A stretch of DNA of 64,000 nt from DATBLE01 sp963837265 (lineage in GTDB: Bacteria; Actinomycetota; Thermoleophilia; Gaiellales; Gaiellaceae). The notes beneath the pieces are model-generated. The model had not been told where the DNA came from and ran no database searches. It saw only the letters and a program-made list of their open reading frames with translations. Shown here one piece after another: positions 34,029-41,210 of this stretch (positions within the stretch are counted from its first letter, which is position 1; each line of letters opens with the position of its first letter). The position numbers and the translations under genes were made by a program. The DNA lies in NCBI GenBank assembly GCA_963837265.1, contig CAWIMQ010000006.1:186001-250000 (forward strand), in the 5' to 3' direction.

Positions 34029-34832
34029 TCAGGCGGCCGCGGGCACTGCCGCGGCCAGCGCAGCCAGGCGCTCGAGGCAGAACGCGCCCTCGCCGGGCGC
34101 CCGCACCGCCGGCAGGGGGTCGGCCTCGTAGGCCTGGTCGGGTATGAACCGCTCGAGGCGGACGGCCCGCGGGCCGTCGAGGGCGAGCAGCACACCCTCG
34201 TCGAGCTCGCGCTTGCGGAGCCGGAGACCGGCGTACTGCTCGCAGATCTCGAGCGCCCGCTCGGTGGAGGCGAAGACGAGCTCACGACGCGTCGTCCCGA
34301 CCCACAGCGGTCGACCGACGCCGCGCGCGAGGTACAGCAGACGGGGCTGCCGCTCGTCGAGCCAGGCGGCGGCCATCGACCCGCGGAACTCCTCGAACGC
34401 CCCAACGCTCGAGCCCGTCGCCTCCGCGACGGCGAAGATCACCTCGGAGTCGACCGACATCCGGCGCTCGGCGCGCACGAGGCCGTGACGGGTCATCAGT
34501 GCGTCGTCGTTCGAGATCGTCCCGTTGTGCACGCCGACGACGGCCCCGTGGCGGACCGGATGGTTGTTCGCGGTGATCCGCGGATGTCCCTTCGTGTAGT
34601 CGCGGACGTGGAGGAGGACCTGGCGCGTGTCGGTCGGAACGGCGATCCGGTCGAGGACCGCGCTTGCCCCCGTGCGCTGCTTGTGCACCGACACCGTTCC
34701 GTCGGGAGAACGGTAGGCGTACCCGACCGCGTCGGCGCCCCGCTCGGCGATCGCGGCGAGCAGGGCCTGTGCGGCGCGTGTCCTGTCCACGCTGCTCGAG
34801 GGGCTGAGGCTGAATCCCGCGATTCCACACAT
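34029..34832 (-). CDS. Class II glutamine amidotransferase domain protein
   Basis: This 267-aa protein starts MCGIAGFSLS, so Cys2 is the N-terminal nucleophile once Met is removed. It has the Ntn-type glutaminase blocks RGADAVGYAYRSPDG, VLLHVRDYTKGHPRITANNHP, VVGVHNGTISNDD and SVDSEVIF. Only the glutaminase half of GlmS/PurF-like enzymes is present; there is no synthase domain. It could supply ammonia to an unidentified partner or be a stand-alone hydrolase. TAAGGT on the minus strand lies five bases before the ATG. It is convergent with the HNH-repeat gene, four bases apart. Confidence 0.82.
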   Translation of the reverse strand: MCGIAGFSLSPSSSVDRTRAAQALLAAIAERGADAVGYAYRSPDGTVSVHKQRTGASAVLDRIAVPTDTRQVLLHVRDYTKGHPRITANNHPVRHGAVVGVHNGTISNDDALMTRHGLVRAERRMSVDSEVIFAVAEATGSSVGAFEEFRGSMAAAWLDERQPRLLYLARGVGRPLWVGTTRRELVFASTERALEICEQYAGLRLRKRELDEGVLLALDGPRAVRLERFIPDQAYEADPLPAVRAPGEGAFCLERLAALAAAVPAAA

Positions 34833-34837
34833 AAGCG

Positions 34838-34843
34838 ACCTTA
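34838..34843 (-). promoter_or_regulatory. -10 box of the glutaminase gene
   Basis: Minus-strand TAAGGT followed by five bases and ATG 34832, consistent with a leaderless message. Confidence 0.4.
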
Positions 34844-34969
34844 CGATCGTAGCCCGCCCGCCGGAGATCCCCGGTGACGGACGCAGACACCTGAGACGAC
34901 GGGCAGGCGGTCCGGTTAGCCGGGGGTCATCCCTCGATCGGGGGGTGACACGGCCACCTTGCGGGTGCC

Positions 34970-34975
34970 GATAAT
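34970..34975 (+). promoter_or_regulatory. -10 box of the first sigma factor gene
   Basis: GATAAT at 34970-34975 is followed by GGAGAG and GTG 34982. GGAGAG could double as a ribosome site only for the ATG at 34985, so leaderless or very short-leader translation is likely. Confidence 0.5.
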
Positions 34976-34981
34976 GGAGAG

Positions 34982-35935
34982 GTGATGGAACACCATCCTG
35001 CCTCCGGGCCTGCGCCGGACGAGCAGCCGAGGCTCGCGCTGGTTCCCGCTCTGGACGAGCCGGACGCGGAGGCCGCCGCCGAGCAGAAGGACGACCTCGA
35101 CGAAGCCGGGCCGACGCAGGACCCGCTGAAGCTGTACGTGCGCCAGATCGGCGACGGCCGGCTGCTGACCGCCGCGGAGGAGCGGGACCTGGCGCAGCGC
35201 AAGGACGAAGGCGACGAGGATGCGAAGCGACGTCTCGTCGAGGGCAACCTGCGACTGGTGATGTCGATCACGCGGAACTACACGAGGGCCGGCGTCCCGC
35301 TGCTCGACCTGATCCAGGAGGGAAACCTCGGGCTGATCCGCGCGGTGGAGAAGTTCGACTGGCGGATGGGATACAAGCTGTCCACCTACGCGACCTGGTG
35401 GATCCGGCAGGCGGTCACCCGCGCGCTCGCCGACCAGGGGCGCACGATCCGGCTGCCGGTCCACGTCGCCGACCAGGTGCGGCGCGTGATGCGGGCGCGA
35501 AGAGTCCTCTCCCAGAAGCTGAACCGCGAGCCTAGGCTTCCCGAGATCGCGAAGGAGAGCGGATTCCCGGAGAGCAAGGTGCGCGACCTCCTCGAGCTGG
35601 TCGAGGATCCGATCTCGCTCGAGACGCCGGTCGGCGACGGCGAGAGCGTCTACAGCGACCTGATCGAGGACGAAAACGCGGAGCTCCCGGAGGAGACGAC
35701 GGCCGAGGAGATGCGCTCCCGCGAGCTCACGAACGCGCTCGCGCGGCTGAATCCGCGCATGCGGCTGGTGCTCGCGCGGCGGTTCGGGCTCGACGGCCAG
35801 ACGCCGAAGACGCTCGAGCAGGTCGGCAGCGAGCTCGGCATCACCCGGGAACGCGTCCGCCAGCTGGAGTCACGTGCCCTGCGGGAACTCCGCCAGCAGG
35901 CACCGGCGCTCTACCTGTACCTCCGCACCGCCTGA
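34982..35935 (+). CDS. RNA polymerase sigma factor, sigma-70 group 1/2
   Basis: This 317-aa sigma factor has an acidic N-tail (residues 1-45) and region 1.2 DPLKLYVRQIGDGRLLTAAEE. Region 2 is nearly invariant: GNLRLVMSITRNYTRAGVPL, DLIQEGNLGLIRAVEKFDW and the -10-binding YKLSTYATWWIRQAVTRAL. Region 3 (LPEIAKESGFPESKVRDLL) and region 4 (TLEQVGSELGITRERVRQLE) are complete. The short region 1.1 suggests a group 2 or compact group 1 factor. It is convergent with a second sigma factor gene 32 bases away. Which of the two is the main housekeeping factor cannot be told here. Confidence 0.92.
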   Translation: MMEHHPASGPAPDEQPRLALVPALDEPDAEAAAEQKDDLDEAGPTQDPLKLYVRQIGDGRLLTAAEERDLAQRKDEGDEDAKRRLVEGNLRLVMSITRNYTRAGVPLLDLIQEGNLGLIRAVEKFDWRMGYKLSTYATWWIRQAVTRALADQGRTIRLPVHVADQVRRVMRARRVLSQKLNREPRLPEIAKESGFPESKVRDLLELVEDPISLETPVGDGESVYSDLIEDENAELPEETTAEEMRSRELTNALARLNPRMRLVLARRFGLDGQTPKTLEQVGSELGITRERVRQLESRALRELRQQAPALYLYLRTA

Positions 35936-35967
35936 GATCGATCCTCGGCCTTCCGCGCAGCGGGAGG

Positions 35968-37038
35968 CTAGTGGGCGACGGCCTCGATCTCGCGCAGCGA
36001 CGCGAGCCGGCGGAGCGCCTCGACCTCGATCTGACGCACGCGCTCGCGCGTCAGCCCGAGCCGACGGCCGATCTCCTCGAGCGTCTTCGGCTCGTAGTCC
36101 GCGAGCCCGTAGCGAAGGACGAGCACCTCGCGCTCCCGGTCGCCGAGCGCCCGCAGAGCGGCCGCGAGCGCCTGGCTCCGCAGCGACAGCTCGACCTCCT
36201 CGTCGGGGAGCATCCCCTCGCCGGCGACGAAGTCGCCGAGGACCGCGTCCTCCTGCTCGCCGACCGGCTGGTCGAGGCTGGTCGCGGCACGCGCGGCGGC
36301 GCGAACCTCGCGTGCCTGCTGGAGCGGCAGGCTCGCCTCGTCGGCGATCTCCTCCAGCGACGGCTCGCGGCCGAGCTGCGTCCAGAGGTGACGCTCGGCG
36401 CGGTTCATCTTCTGGAGGCGCTCGACGATGTGGACGGGCATCCGGATCGTGCGCGCCTTGTCGGCGAGCGCCCGGGCGACCGCCTGCCGGATCCACCAGG
36501 TTGCGTACGTCGAGAACTTGTAGCCGCGGCGCCAGTCGAACTTCTCCACGGCGCGGATCAGGCCGAGGGTTCCCTCCTGGATCAGGTCGAGGAACGGCAA
36601 GCCCTGGTTGCGGTAGTTCTTCGCGATCGAGACGACCAGGCGCAGGTTCGACTGGATCATCTGCTGCTTGGCCGCCAGGTCCCCTCGCTCGATCTTCTTC
36701 GCCAGCTCCACCTCCTGGGCGGCGGTCAGCAACGGGTGCCTGCCGGTCTCGCGGAGGAACAGCTGCAGGGCGTCCGTGGTCGACTCGAGCGGGGCCGGCT
36801 GGGGCGGGGGAGGGGCGGACTCGCGCTCGGCCTCCGTCGTCTCCACCACCTCGATTCCGCGTTCCTCGAACATCCGGTACACGGCGTCGACCTCGAGCGG
36901 ATCGAGCGCGTGCGGCTCCAGGATCTCGTGCAGCTCGACGGCGCGCACCGACCCGGCCACCTCCGCAGCCTCGAAGAGAGCCACGAGCTCCTCGGACTGG
37001 ACGACGCTGTCGATCGCGGCAATCGGTGCTTCCAACAT
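35968..37038 (-). CDS. RNA polymerase sigma factor, RpoD-like
   Basis: This 356-aa sigma factor has a longer N-terminal region (residues 1-95) resembling sigma 1.1 (MLEAPIAAIDSVVQSEELVA... EVDAVYRMFEERGIEVVE). Region 1.2 is TDALQLFLRETGRHPLLTAAQ. Region 2 has SNLRLVVSIAKNYRNQGLPF, DLIQEGTLGLIRAVEKFDW and YKFSTYATWWIRQAVARAL. Region 3 is EPSLEEIADEASLPL and region 4 TLEEIGRRLGLTRERVRQIE. ATG 37038 is chosen because a promoter (TTGAAT, 16 bp, TACCCG on the minus strand) would start transcription about five bases before it; TTG 37077 lies inside that promoter. The 1.1 domain makes it a candidate primary sigma. Confidence 0.92.
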   Translation of the reverse strand: MLEAPIAAIDSVVQSEELVALFEAAEVAGSVRAVELHEILEPHALDPLEVDAVYRMFEERGIEVVETTEAERESAPPPPQPAPLESTTDALQLFLRETGRHPLLTAAQEVELAKKIERGDLAAKQQMIQSNLRLVVSIAKNYRNQGLPFLDLIQEGTLGLIRAVEKFDWRRGYKFSTYATWWIRQAVARALADKARTIRMPVHIVERLQKMNRAERHLWTQLGREPSLEEIADEASLPLQQAREVRAAARAATSLDQPVGEQEDAVLGDFVAGEGMLPDEEVELSLRSQALAAALRALGDREREVLVLRYGLADYEPKTLEEIGRRLGLTRERVRQIEVEALRRLASLREIEAVAH

Positions 37039-37049
37039 GGTCGGGTACA

Positions 37050-37077
37050 CGGGTACCCGCCCCCGACGTCGATTCAA
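37050..37077 (-). promoter_or_regulatory. Promoter of the RpoD-like sigma gene
   Basis: Minus-strand -35 TTGAAT (37072-37077), 16-bp spacer and -10 TACCCG (37050-37055); the start point would be near 37043, five bases before ATG 37038. Confidence 0.4.
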
Positions 37078-37250
37078 ACACGTTCCGGCAGGAAAGTCGA
37101 GCCTGCGTCCGCCCGCCGCCCGCTCAGCGCCCGGTTTTCGTGCAGCCGGCGCCGGCGGATCGTCCAGCGCACGATAGTCGGTGTTCTGTCAAGTCGGAAC
37201 GCGGGCGGAGCCGAGGCCGCAAATTGCGAGCGTTTTCGCCGTCCCCCCTC

Positions 37251-37279
37251 TTGAACCGCCGGCGCCGATTCACTAGGTT
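37251..37279 (+). promoter_or_regulatory. Sigma-A-type promoter of a candidate non-coding RNA
   Basis: TTGAAC (37251-37256), a 17-bp spacer and TAGGTT (37274-37279), in the gap between the RpoD-like gene and a small membrane-protein gene. The transcript would start near 37286. Confidence 0.5.
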
Positions 37280-37283
37280 GCTG

Positions 37284-37428
37284 CTTGCGCCGAGCACGGA
37301 GCGCAAGTAGGTCGAGACCGAGTCGGGCGGCGATACCCGCAAGGGAAAGGTCGGCGGACTCGGTGGACGAAAGCGCTACCGGCTCGGCGAATTCCTGGTC
37401 CGGGACGGGCCGGCGGGCGGCGGGTCTG
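37284..37428 (+). ncRNA. Candidate structured RNA in the sigma/membrane-protein gap
   Basis: The 402-bp gene-free gap 37039-37440 holds this element. Directly after a promoter come a 7-bp perfect hairpin (CTTGCGC 37284-37290 with GCGCAAG 37301-37307) and an 8-bp perfect stem (ACCGAGTC 37317-37324 with GACTCGGT 37357-37364). The latter encloses a smaller GGG/CCC hairpin with a GCAA turn and the purine-rich GCAAGGGAAAGG. A G-rich tail runs to 37428. The downstream gene at 37441 seems to have its own leaderless -10 box, so this may be a free small RNA, not a 5' leader. I could not match it to a riboswitch consensus I know (c-di-AMP, c-di-GMP, cobalamin, TPP, SAM, glycine and others). Confidence 0.4.
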
Positions 37429-37434
37429 TAGAGT
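37429..37434 (+). promoter_or_regulatory. -10 box of the 68-aa membrane-protein gene
   Basis: TAGAGT at 37429-37434, six bases (GCGACC), then GTG 37441, the leaderless pattern. Confidence 0.45.
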
Positions 37435-37440
37435 GCGACC

Positions 37441-37647
37441 GTGCACCTGCGGCCGCCCAGCGTCGACCACGGGGTGATCTCGTTCGTCTGGGCGCTCGTC
37501 CTCGGCGTCCTCCTCTGGATCTTCATGCTCGGCGTCGGGATCTCGAAGCCGACCTCGTTCATCGTCGCCGCCGTGGCCGCCGGAGCGATCTTCCTGTACG
37601 TGCGGCTCTACGGCGAGGACGAGCCGCGCAGCCCGTTCACGGGATGA
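37441..37647 (+). CDS. Small two-helix membrane protein, 68 aa
   Basis: The protein has two predicted transmembrane helices: residues about 12-32 (GVISFVWALVLGVLLWIFML) and 38-54 (TSFIVAAVAAGAIFLYV). A short polar turn (GVGISKPT) joins them, and an acidic C-tail (YGEDEPRSPFTG) follows. There is no ribosome site, and a TAGAGT box six bases upstream suggests a leaderless message. I do not recognise the family. Length and clean hydrophobic pattern support a real gene. Confidence 0.6.
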   Translation: MHLRPPSVDHGVISFVWALVLGVLLWIFMLGVGISKPTSFIVAAVAAGAIFLYVRLYGEDEPRSPFTG

Positions 37648-37762
37648 GGCGCAAGCGCGGCGACGAGCCGCCCCGTGAGCTCGCCTCCGAGCTCGGCGCG
37701 TAGCCGCTCTGCAACCGGCGGTCGGGCGACGACCGCGCAGTGCGCGAGCAGGAGATCCGTTC

Positions 37763-37830
37763 CGCGCCGGCGGGGCGATGCGGCAGCGAGCACGCTCATC
37801 GTGTGCTCGCTGTATCGCCCCGCCGGCGCG
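37763..37830. terminator. Long 27-bp hairpin, bidirectional terminator candidate
   Basis: CGCGCCGGCGGGGCGAT (37763-37779) pairs perfectly with 37814-37830. Inside it CAGCGAGCAC (37784-37793) pairs with GTGCTCGCTG (37803-37812), separated by a 4x1 internal loop and closed by a 9-nt loop. It begins six bases after the stop of the minus-strand membrane gene (37837) and 115 bases after the plus-strand small gene, so it can end both transcripts. Confidence 0.7.
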
Positions 37831-37836
37831 ATGTGT

Positions 37837-38412
37837 CTATCCCTGAGCCGAGTGGACGTGCTCCCGTTCAGGGTCGGGCTCCCGCACCGGCGATGGCGGG
37901 TCCGTCGCGGCCGGCAGCCCGGCGTCGCGCGTCCACACGGGCTGCGGCTCCGCCAGCGGCTCTGGGCCAGGACGCGGCTCCACCGGCCTTCGCGGGCCCG
38001 ACGTGTCGAACGTGAACCCGAAGACCAGCCCCAGCCCGAACGCGAGCACCCCCAGGTACCCCCGCAGGTCGCGGACGAGCCCGTCGACCGAGATGTGGCC
38101 CGACCACGCCGTCACGTGGGTCTGGAACCAGTTCGCGCTCGGCTGCCCTGCGAGCAGGACCCAACCCGCCGCGACCAGCGCGGGCAGGAAGCCGATCAGG
38201 AACACGTCCACCGAGATCCTCGGCCAACCCCACTTCGTCCAGCCGCCGAAGAGCTGTGACAGCGCCATCGTCAAGCCGGCACCAGCGAGGACGCCGTACG
38301 CGGCCCAGTAGCCGCCGGTCGAGCCCACGCCGATCTGTGTCGACACCCAGATCAGGACGCCCGCCGCGCCGGCACCGGCGAGCGTGAACATGCCACGGAC
38401 AGTTCTGATCAT
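37837..38412 (-). CDS. Membrane protein, 191 aa, unknown
   Basis: The protein has about four transmembrane segments: residues about 8-25 (MFTLAGAGAAGVLIWVS), 33-53 (GYWAAYGVLAGAGLTMALSQ), 70-88 (VFLIGFLPALVAAGWVLLAG) and 115-135 (LRGYLGVLAFGLGLVFGFTF). A Pro/Glu-rich cytoplasmic or external tail (residues 140-191) follows. No enzymatic motif is seen. It appears to be the last gene of a minus-strand run that begins near 44.3 kb; a strong hairpin follows its stop. Confidence 0.65.
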   Translation of the reverse strand: MIRTVRGMFTLAGAGAAGVLIWVSTQIGVGSTGGYWAAYGVLAGAGLTMALSQLFGGWTKWGWPRISVDVFLIGFLPALVAAGWVLLAGQPSANWFQTHVTAWSGHISVDGLVRDLRGYLGVLAFGLGLVFGFTFDTSGPRRPVEPRPGPEPLAEPQPVWTRDAGLPAATDPPSPVREPDPEREHVHSAQG

Positions 38413-38465
38413 CGCCAGGTCACCTCCATGCGGTCCCGGTACCCGTTCCGGCCCCAGGCTATTCG

Positions 38466-39068
38466 TTACAACCGCAACCTGCGGGCGTCGAAGCTCGCGG
38501 AGTACAGCTCCGCCTGGAACTGCTCGATCGTGCGCAGCGAGTCTCCCGCGAAGATGTGCCCGACGACGCCGATCGCGTCGTCATGATGGAACGGCAGGTC
38601 GAGGTGCTCCCGGGACACGAGGTTCACGGAGATGCTCTCGCAGGACGGGCACCGGAGGGCGACGCCGACCGCGTCGGCGCGCCCGCCGGGCGCGAGCAGC
38701 AGGAACGCCGAGGGGCAGACCGGGCGGGGACGCTGCTCGGGATAGCAGAAGAAGCTCCACGGCCACTCGCCGGCCTCGATCCGCCTGACGGCCAGCTCGC
38801 CGAGCTCGGCCGCGATCGGCTCGAAGCGGTCGGTCATCAGGTTCAGGAACCGGCCCGCCTCGAGGCCGAGCGGCGCCCAGTCGAGCTCGGCGTGCGAGAG
38901 CAGGCCCGGATGCTCCTCCCCGCACGGGCAGTCGAACTCCACTCGATAGACGGCCGGATGCGCCGCGCCGGGCAGGCGCTCGAGCTGCCGGAAGGACGAG
39001 AGGCGCACGGCGCTCTCTCCTCGCGCCGGGCACGGAAACGTGTACCGGGTGGTCAGCGCGTCGTACAT
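38466..39068 (-). CDS. Cys-cluster protein, 200 aa, unknown
   Basis: I do not recognise this cytosolic protein. It has a probable metal site: EFDCPCGEEHPGLL near residue 45 (C-x-C-x-x-x-H) and LRCPSCESISVNLVS near residue 140 (C-x-x-C), together a plausible zinc ribbon. Conserved-looking aromatic segments are EWPWSFFCYPEQRPRP and the end DSLRTIEQFQAELYSASFD. Start is ATG 39068, 40 bases after the apt stop, probably in the same transcript. Confidence 0.6.
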   Translation of the reverse strand: MYDALTTRYTFPCPARGESAVRLSSFRQLERLPGAAHPAVYRVEFDCPCGEEHPGLLSHAELDWAPLGLEAGRFLNLMTDRFEPIAAELGELAVRRIEAGEWPWSFFCYPEQRPRPVCPSAFLLLAPGGRADAVGVALRCPSCESISVNLVSREHLDLPFHHDDAIGVVGHIFAGDSLRTIEQFQAELYSASFDARRLRL

Positions 39069-39108
39069 CCCGAGGTTGTAGTCGACCGGGAGGACGATGC
39101 TGAAACGG

Positions 39109-39633
39109 TCACGCGTCGTACGGGATCAGCGAGAACACGTCGTAGCCCTGGAGCTGCTCGCGGCCGTTCAGGAAGGTGAGCTCGATGATGAACGGCAGGC
39201 CGACCACCACGCCCCCGAGCTGCTCGACGAGCTCGACCGTGGCCTTCGCGGTCCCCCCCGTCGCGAGCACGTCGTCGTGGATGACGACCCGTTGTCCCCT
39301 GACGATCGCGTCGGCGTGCACCTCGAGCGAGTCGAAGCCGTACTCGAGCGCGTACTTCGCCGCCACCGTGCGCCACGGCAGCTTGCCCGGCTTCCGGGCG
39401 GCGACGAACCCGCAGCCGAGCCGGCAGGCGAGCGCCCCGCCGGTGATGTAGCCGCGCGCCTCCGCCCCGAGCACGACGTCGGGCTTCCGCGGCTCGGCCC
39501 AGGCGGCGATCCGGTCGACAGCCTCGCGCAACCCCGCGGGGTCGGCGAGGAGCGGCATGATGTCCTTGAAGACGATCCCCGGCCTCGGGAAGTCGGGGAC
39601 GTCCCGGATCTTCGCGGCGAGGTCCACGGTCAC
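39109..39633 (-). CDS. apt: Adenine phosphoribosyltransferase
   Basis: This 174-aa type I PRTase converts adenine and PRPP to AMP. The PRPP loop is VVIHDDVLATGGTAKA. ARGYITGGALACRLGCGFV and ARKPGKLPW are the Apt-specific blocks before it. GTG 39633 overlaps the merR stop (GTGA). It would salvage adenine released by the nucleoside hydrolases elsewhere in the window. Length is normal. Confidence 0.94.
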   Translation of the reverse strand: MTVDLAAKIRDVPDFPRPGIVFKDIMPLLADPAGLREAVDRIAAWAEPRKPDVVLGAEARGYITGGALACRLGCGFVAARKPGKLPWRTVAAKYALEYGFDSLEVHADAIVRGQRVVIHDDVLATGGTAKATVELVEQLGGVVVGLPFIIELTFLNGREQLQGYDVFSLIPYDA

Positions 39634-40289
39634 GCCGGGGTCACGCGTTGCCGCAGCGCACGCCAGAAGAGCTGCTGGCTCAGCTCCTGGGCCAGGCCGG
39701 CGAGGCCGTGCAGGTCCTCGAGGGCGCCCTGGCGCGCCTCGGGGTTCCGGGAGCGGAGCTTCGGGACGAGCGCCTCGAGCAGGTCGGCCTGGTTGCCGGC
39801 GGCGGTCGCGAACTTGCGAAGGTGCCGGGCGTCCGCGCCGGCGGCGACGAGCCGGACGCAGACGGCGGCGGTCTCGGCGTCCCCGTCGGTGAACGGCGGC
39901 TCGAGCAGGCCGTAGTCGGCGAGCTCGCGCGCCTGGTGCGTGGTGATCCCGGCCCGCTCGCAGAGCTCGTCGAGGTCGATCGTGGGCTCGGCCGCGCTGA
40001 GACCGGCCCGCCGGCGCCTCCGCTCCTTCGTCGCAGGCGAGGCGAGCTCCTGCCTGATCACGCGCAGCGGGAGGAACTCGTCGCGCTGGAGGCGCAGAAT
40101 CGTCTGCAGCCGCTCGACGTCCTCCTCGCTGAAAAGGCGGTAGCCGCCCCGGGTGCGCCTGGGCGCGATCAGGCCCTGGTCCTCGAGATAGCGGATCTTC
40201 GAGATCGAGATGTCCGGAAAGTCGCCCTGAAGCCGGCGGCAGACCGACCCGATCGTGTGCAGCCGTGCTGCCTGCGCCGTGGTCGTCAT
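39630..40289 (-). CDS. MerR-family transcriptional regulator
   Basis: This 219-aa protein has the MerR winged HTH: HTIGSVCRRLQGDFPDISIS, KIRYLEDQGLIAPRRTRGGYR and LFSEEDVERLQTILRLQRDE. A C-terminal all-helical domain (residues 85-219) has no Cys cluster, so it is not a metal sensor of the classical type. This is the FHA-linked MerR group (FtsR-like) seen beside a GarA-like FHA gene in actinobacteria. ATG 40289 overlaps the FHA stop. Targets are unknown; in corynebacteria the relative FtsR controls ftsZ, which is only a suggestion here. Confidence 0.85.
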   Translation of the reverse strand: MTTTAQAARLHTIGSVCRRLQGDFPDISISKIRYLEDQGLIAPRRTRGGYRLFSEEDVERLQTILRLQRDEFLPLRVIRQELASPATKERRRRRAGLSAAEPTIDLDELCERAGITTHQARELADYGLLEPPFTDGDAETAAVCVRLVAAGADARHLRKFATAAGNQADLLEALVPKLRSRNPEARQGALEDLHGLAGLAQELSQQLFWRALRQRVTPA

Positions 40290-40753
40290 CGCGCCAGGAA
40301 GGTGAGCCGGTACTTGCCGATCTGCACCTCGTCCCCGCTCTCGAGGTCGGCCTGCTCGATCCGCGAGCGGTTGAGGAATGTGCCGTTCAGGCTGCCGAGA
40401 TCCTCGATCGTGAAGCTCGCGTCCTTCCGCTTGACGAGCGCATGGCGGCGCGAGACGGTGACGTCGTCGAGGAAGATGTCGCATTCCGGCGTGCGGCCGA
40501 TGGTCGTCTGGGGGCGGTCGAGCGAGAACTGCTCGCCGGTGCGGCCGCCCCCGGCGCGCACGACGAAGGCCGGTCCCTCCACCCCGCTCTCGTCCATCGT
40601 CTCGCCCTGCTCCTCGCGCAGCTCCTCGGCGGAGAAGGTCTGCGTCACGTCCGCGGCGTCGCCCTCGGTGACGAGCAGCGCGCCGCAGCGGGAGCAGTAG
40701 TGCGCGGCCTCGGGATTCTGGAATCCGCACTCGGGGCAGTAGACGTGGCTCAT
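40286..40753 (-). CDS. Zinc-ribbon FHA-domain protein (GarA-like)
   Basis: This 155-aa protein has an N-terminal zinc ribbon (YCPECGFQNPEAAHYCSRCG, four Cys). An acidic linker with Thr residues DVTQTFSAEEL follows, then a C-terminal FHA domain: TIGRTPECDIFLDDVTVSRRH and LGSLNGTFLNRSRI (G-R, S-x-x-H and N-G). It resembles GarA/OdhI in layout: an N-terminal phosphorylatable Thr segment that can bind the protein's own FHA. GarA controls TCA-cycle enzymes in mycobacteria; that role is not shown here. It is in an operon with merR and apt. Confidence 0.88.
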   Translation of the reverse strand: MSHVYCPECGFQNPEAAHYCSRCGALLVTEGDAADVTQTFSAEELREEQGETMDESGVEGPAFVVRAGGGRTGEQFSLDRPQTTIGRTPECDIFLDDVTVSRRHALVKRKDASFTIEDLGSLNGTFLNRSRIEQADLESGDEVQIGKYRLTFLAR

Positions 40754-40901
40754 CCTGCCCCCCGCCCACGGGTGGGAGCGGGCCAGGGCGAGAGCAGGAG
40801 GCCTTGCGGGCGAGCCCGCACGCCGACGAGCCCGCCACGGGAGAGCCGGGCGCGTGAGCAGCGTGTCGCCACCGCGAGGGCGAGCTGAAGGCGGGCGACG
40901 C

Positions 40902-41153
40902 TCACTCGCCCCCGGGCGCCGCGGCCTTGCCGGCGAGGATGTCGGTCAGCCGGTCGAGATCGACCTGGCCGAGCTCCCCTTCTCCCTTCTTCTGGAGCCG
41001 CGCGACCAGCTCGGCGCGGAGGATGTCGATCTTGCCGTGCAACAGCCGCCGGCGGTACGAGATCTCGTTCTCCTCGATCTCCAGCTGCTTGATCAGGTCC
41101 TTCAACTCGGCGTCGGAGAGACTCGCGAGGTCCGGAAGCGCTTCCATCCACAT
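40902..41153 (-). CDS. RsiG-like anti-sigma/c-di-GMP-binding coiled-coil protein, 83 aa
   Basis: The small protein is one antiparallel-helix hairpin: SLSDAELKDLIKQLEIEEN then EISYRRRLLHGKIDILRAEL. The second segment matches the RsiG signature E-x3-S-x2-R-x3-Q-x3-D known from Streptomyces (where it binds cyclic-di-GMP and the sigma factor WhiG), except that Gln is His here (E, S, R, H, D at the right spacing). It is shorter than Streptomyces RsiG and has a single motif, like basal homodimeric forms. Start is ATG 41153. No whiG-like gene is seen within the window; the sigma factors at 35-37 kb are of the RpoD type. Confidence 0.7.
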   Translation of the reverse strand: MWMEALPDLASLSDAELKDLIKQLEIEENEISYRRRLLHGKIDILRAELVARLQKKGEGELGQVDLDRLTDILAGKAAAPGGE

Positions 41154-41210
41154 CCCTTCGTTCGAGACGACCCCGCTCCATTCAAGCAGGCGCCGTCCAA
41201 AGGTTCAACC

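Noticed and set aside
37284..37428. Assignment of the structured RNA to a known riboswitch such as c-di-AMP (ydaO), c-di-GMP or cobalamin.
   Set aside because: The conserved core sequences of those classes as I know them are not present; only stems and purine-rich segments are seen.
37608..37799. Minus-strand 63-codon frame (MSVLAAASPRRRGTDLLLAH...).
   Set aside because: Its start lies inside the 27-bp terminator hairpin and its end overlaps the plus-strand small membrane-protein gene; no ribosome site.
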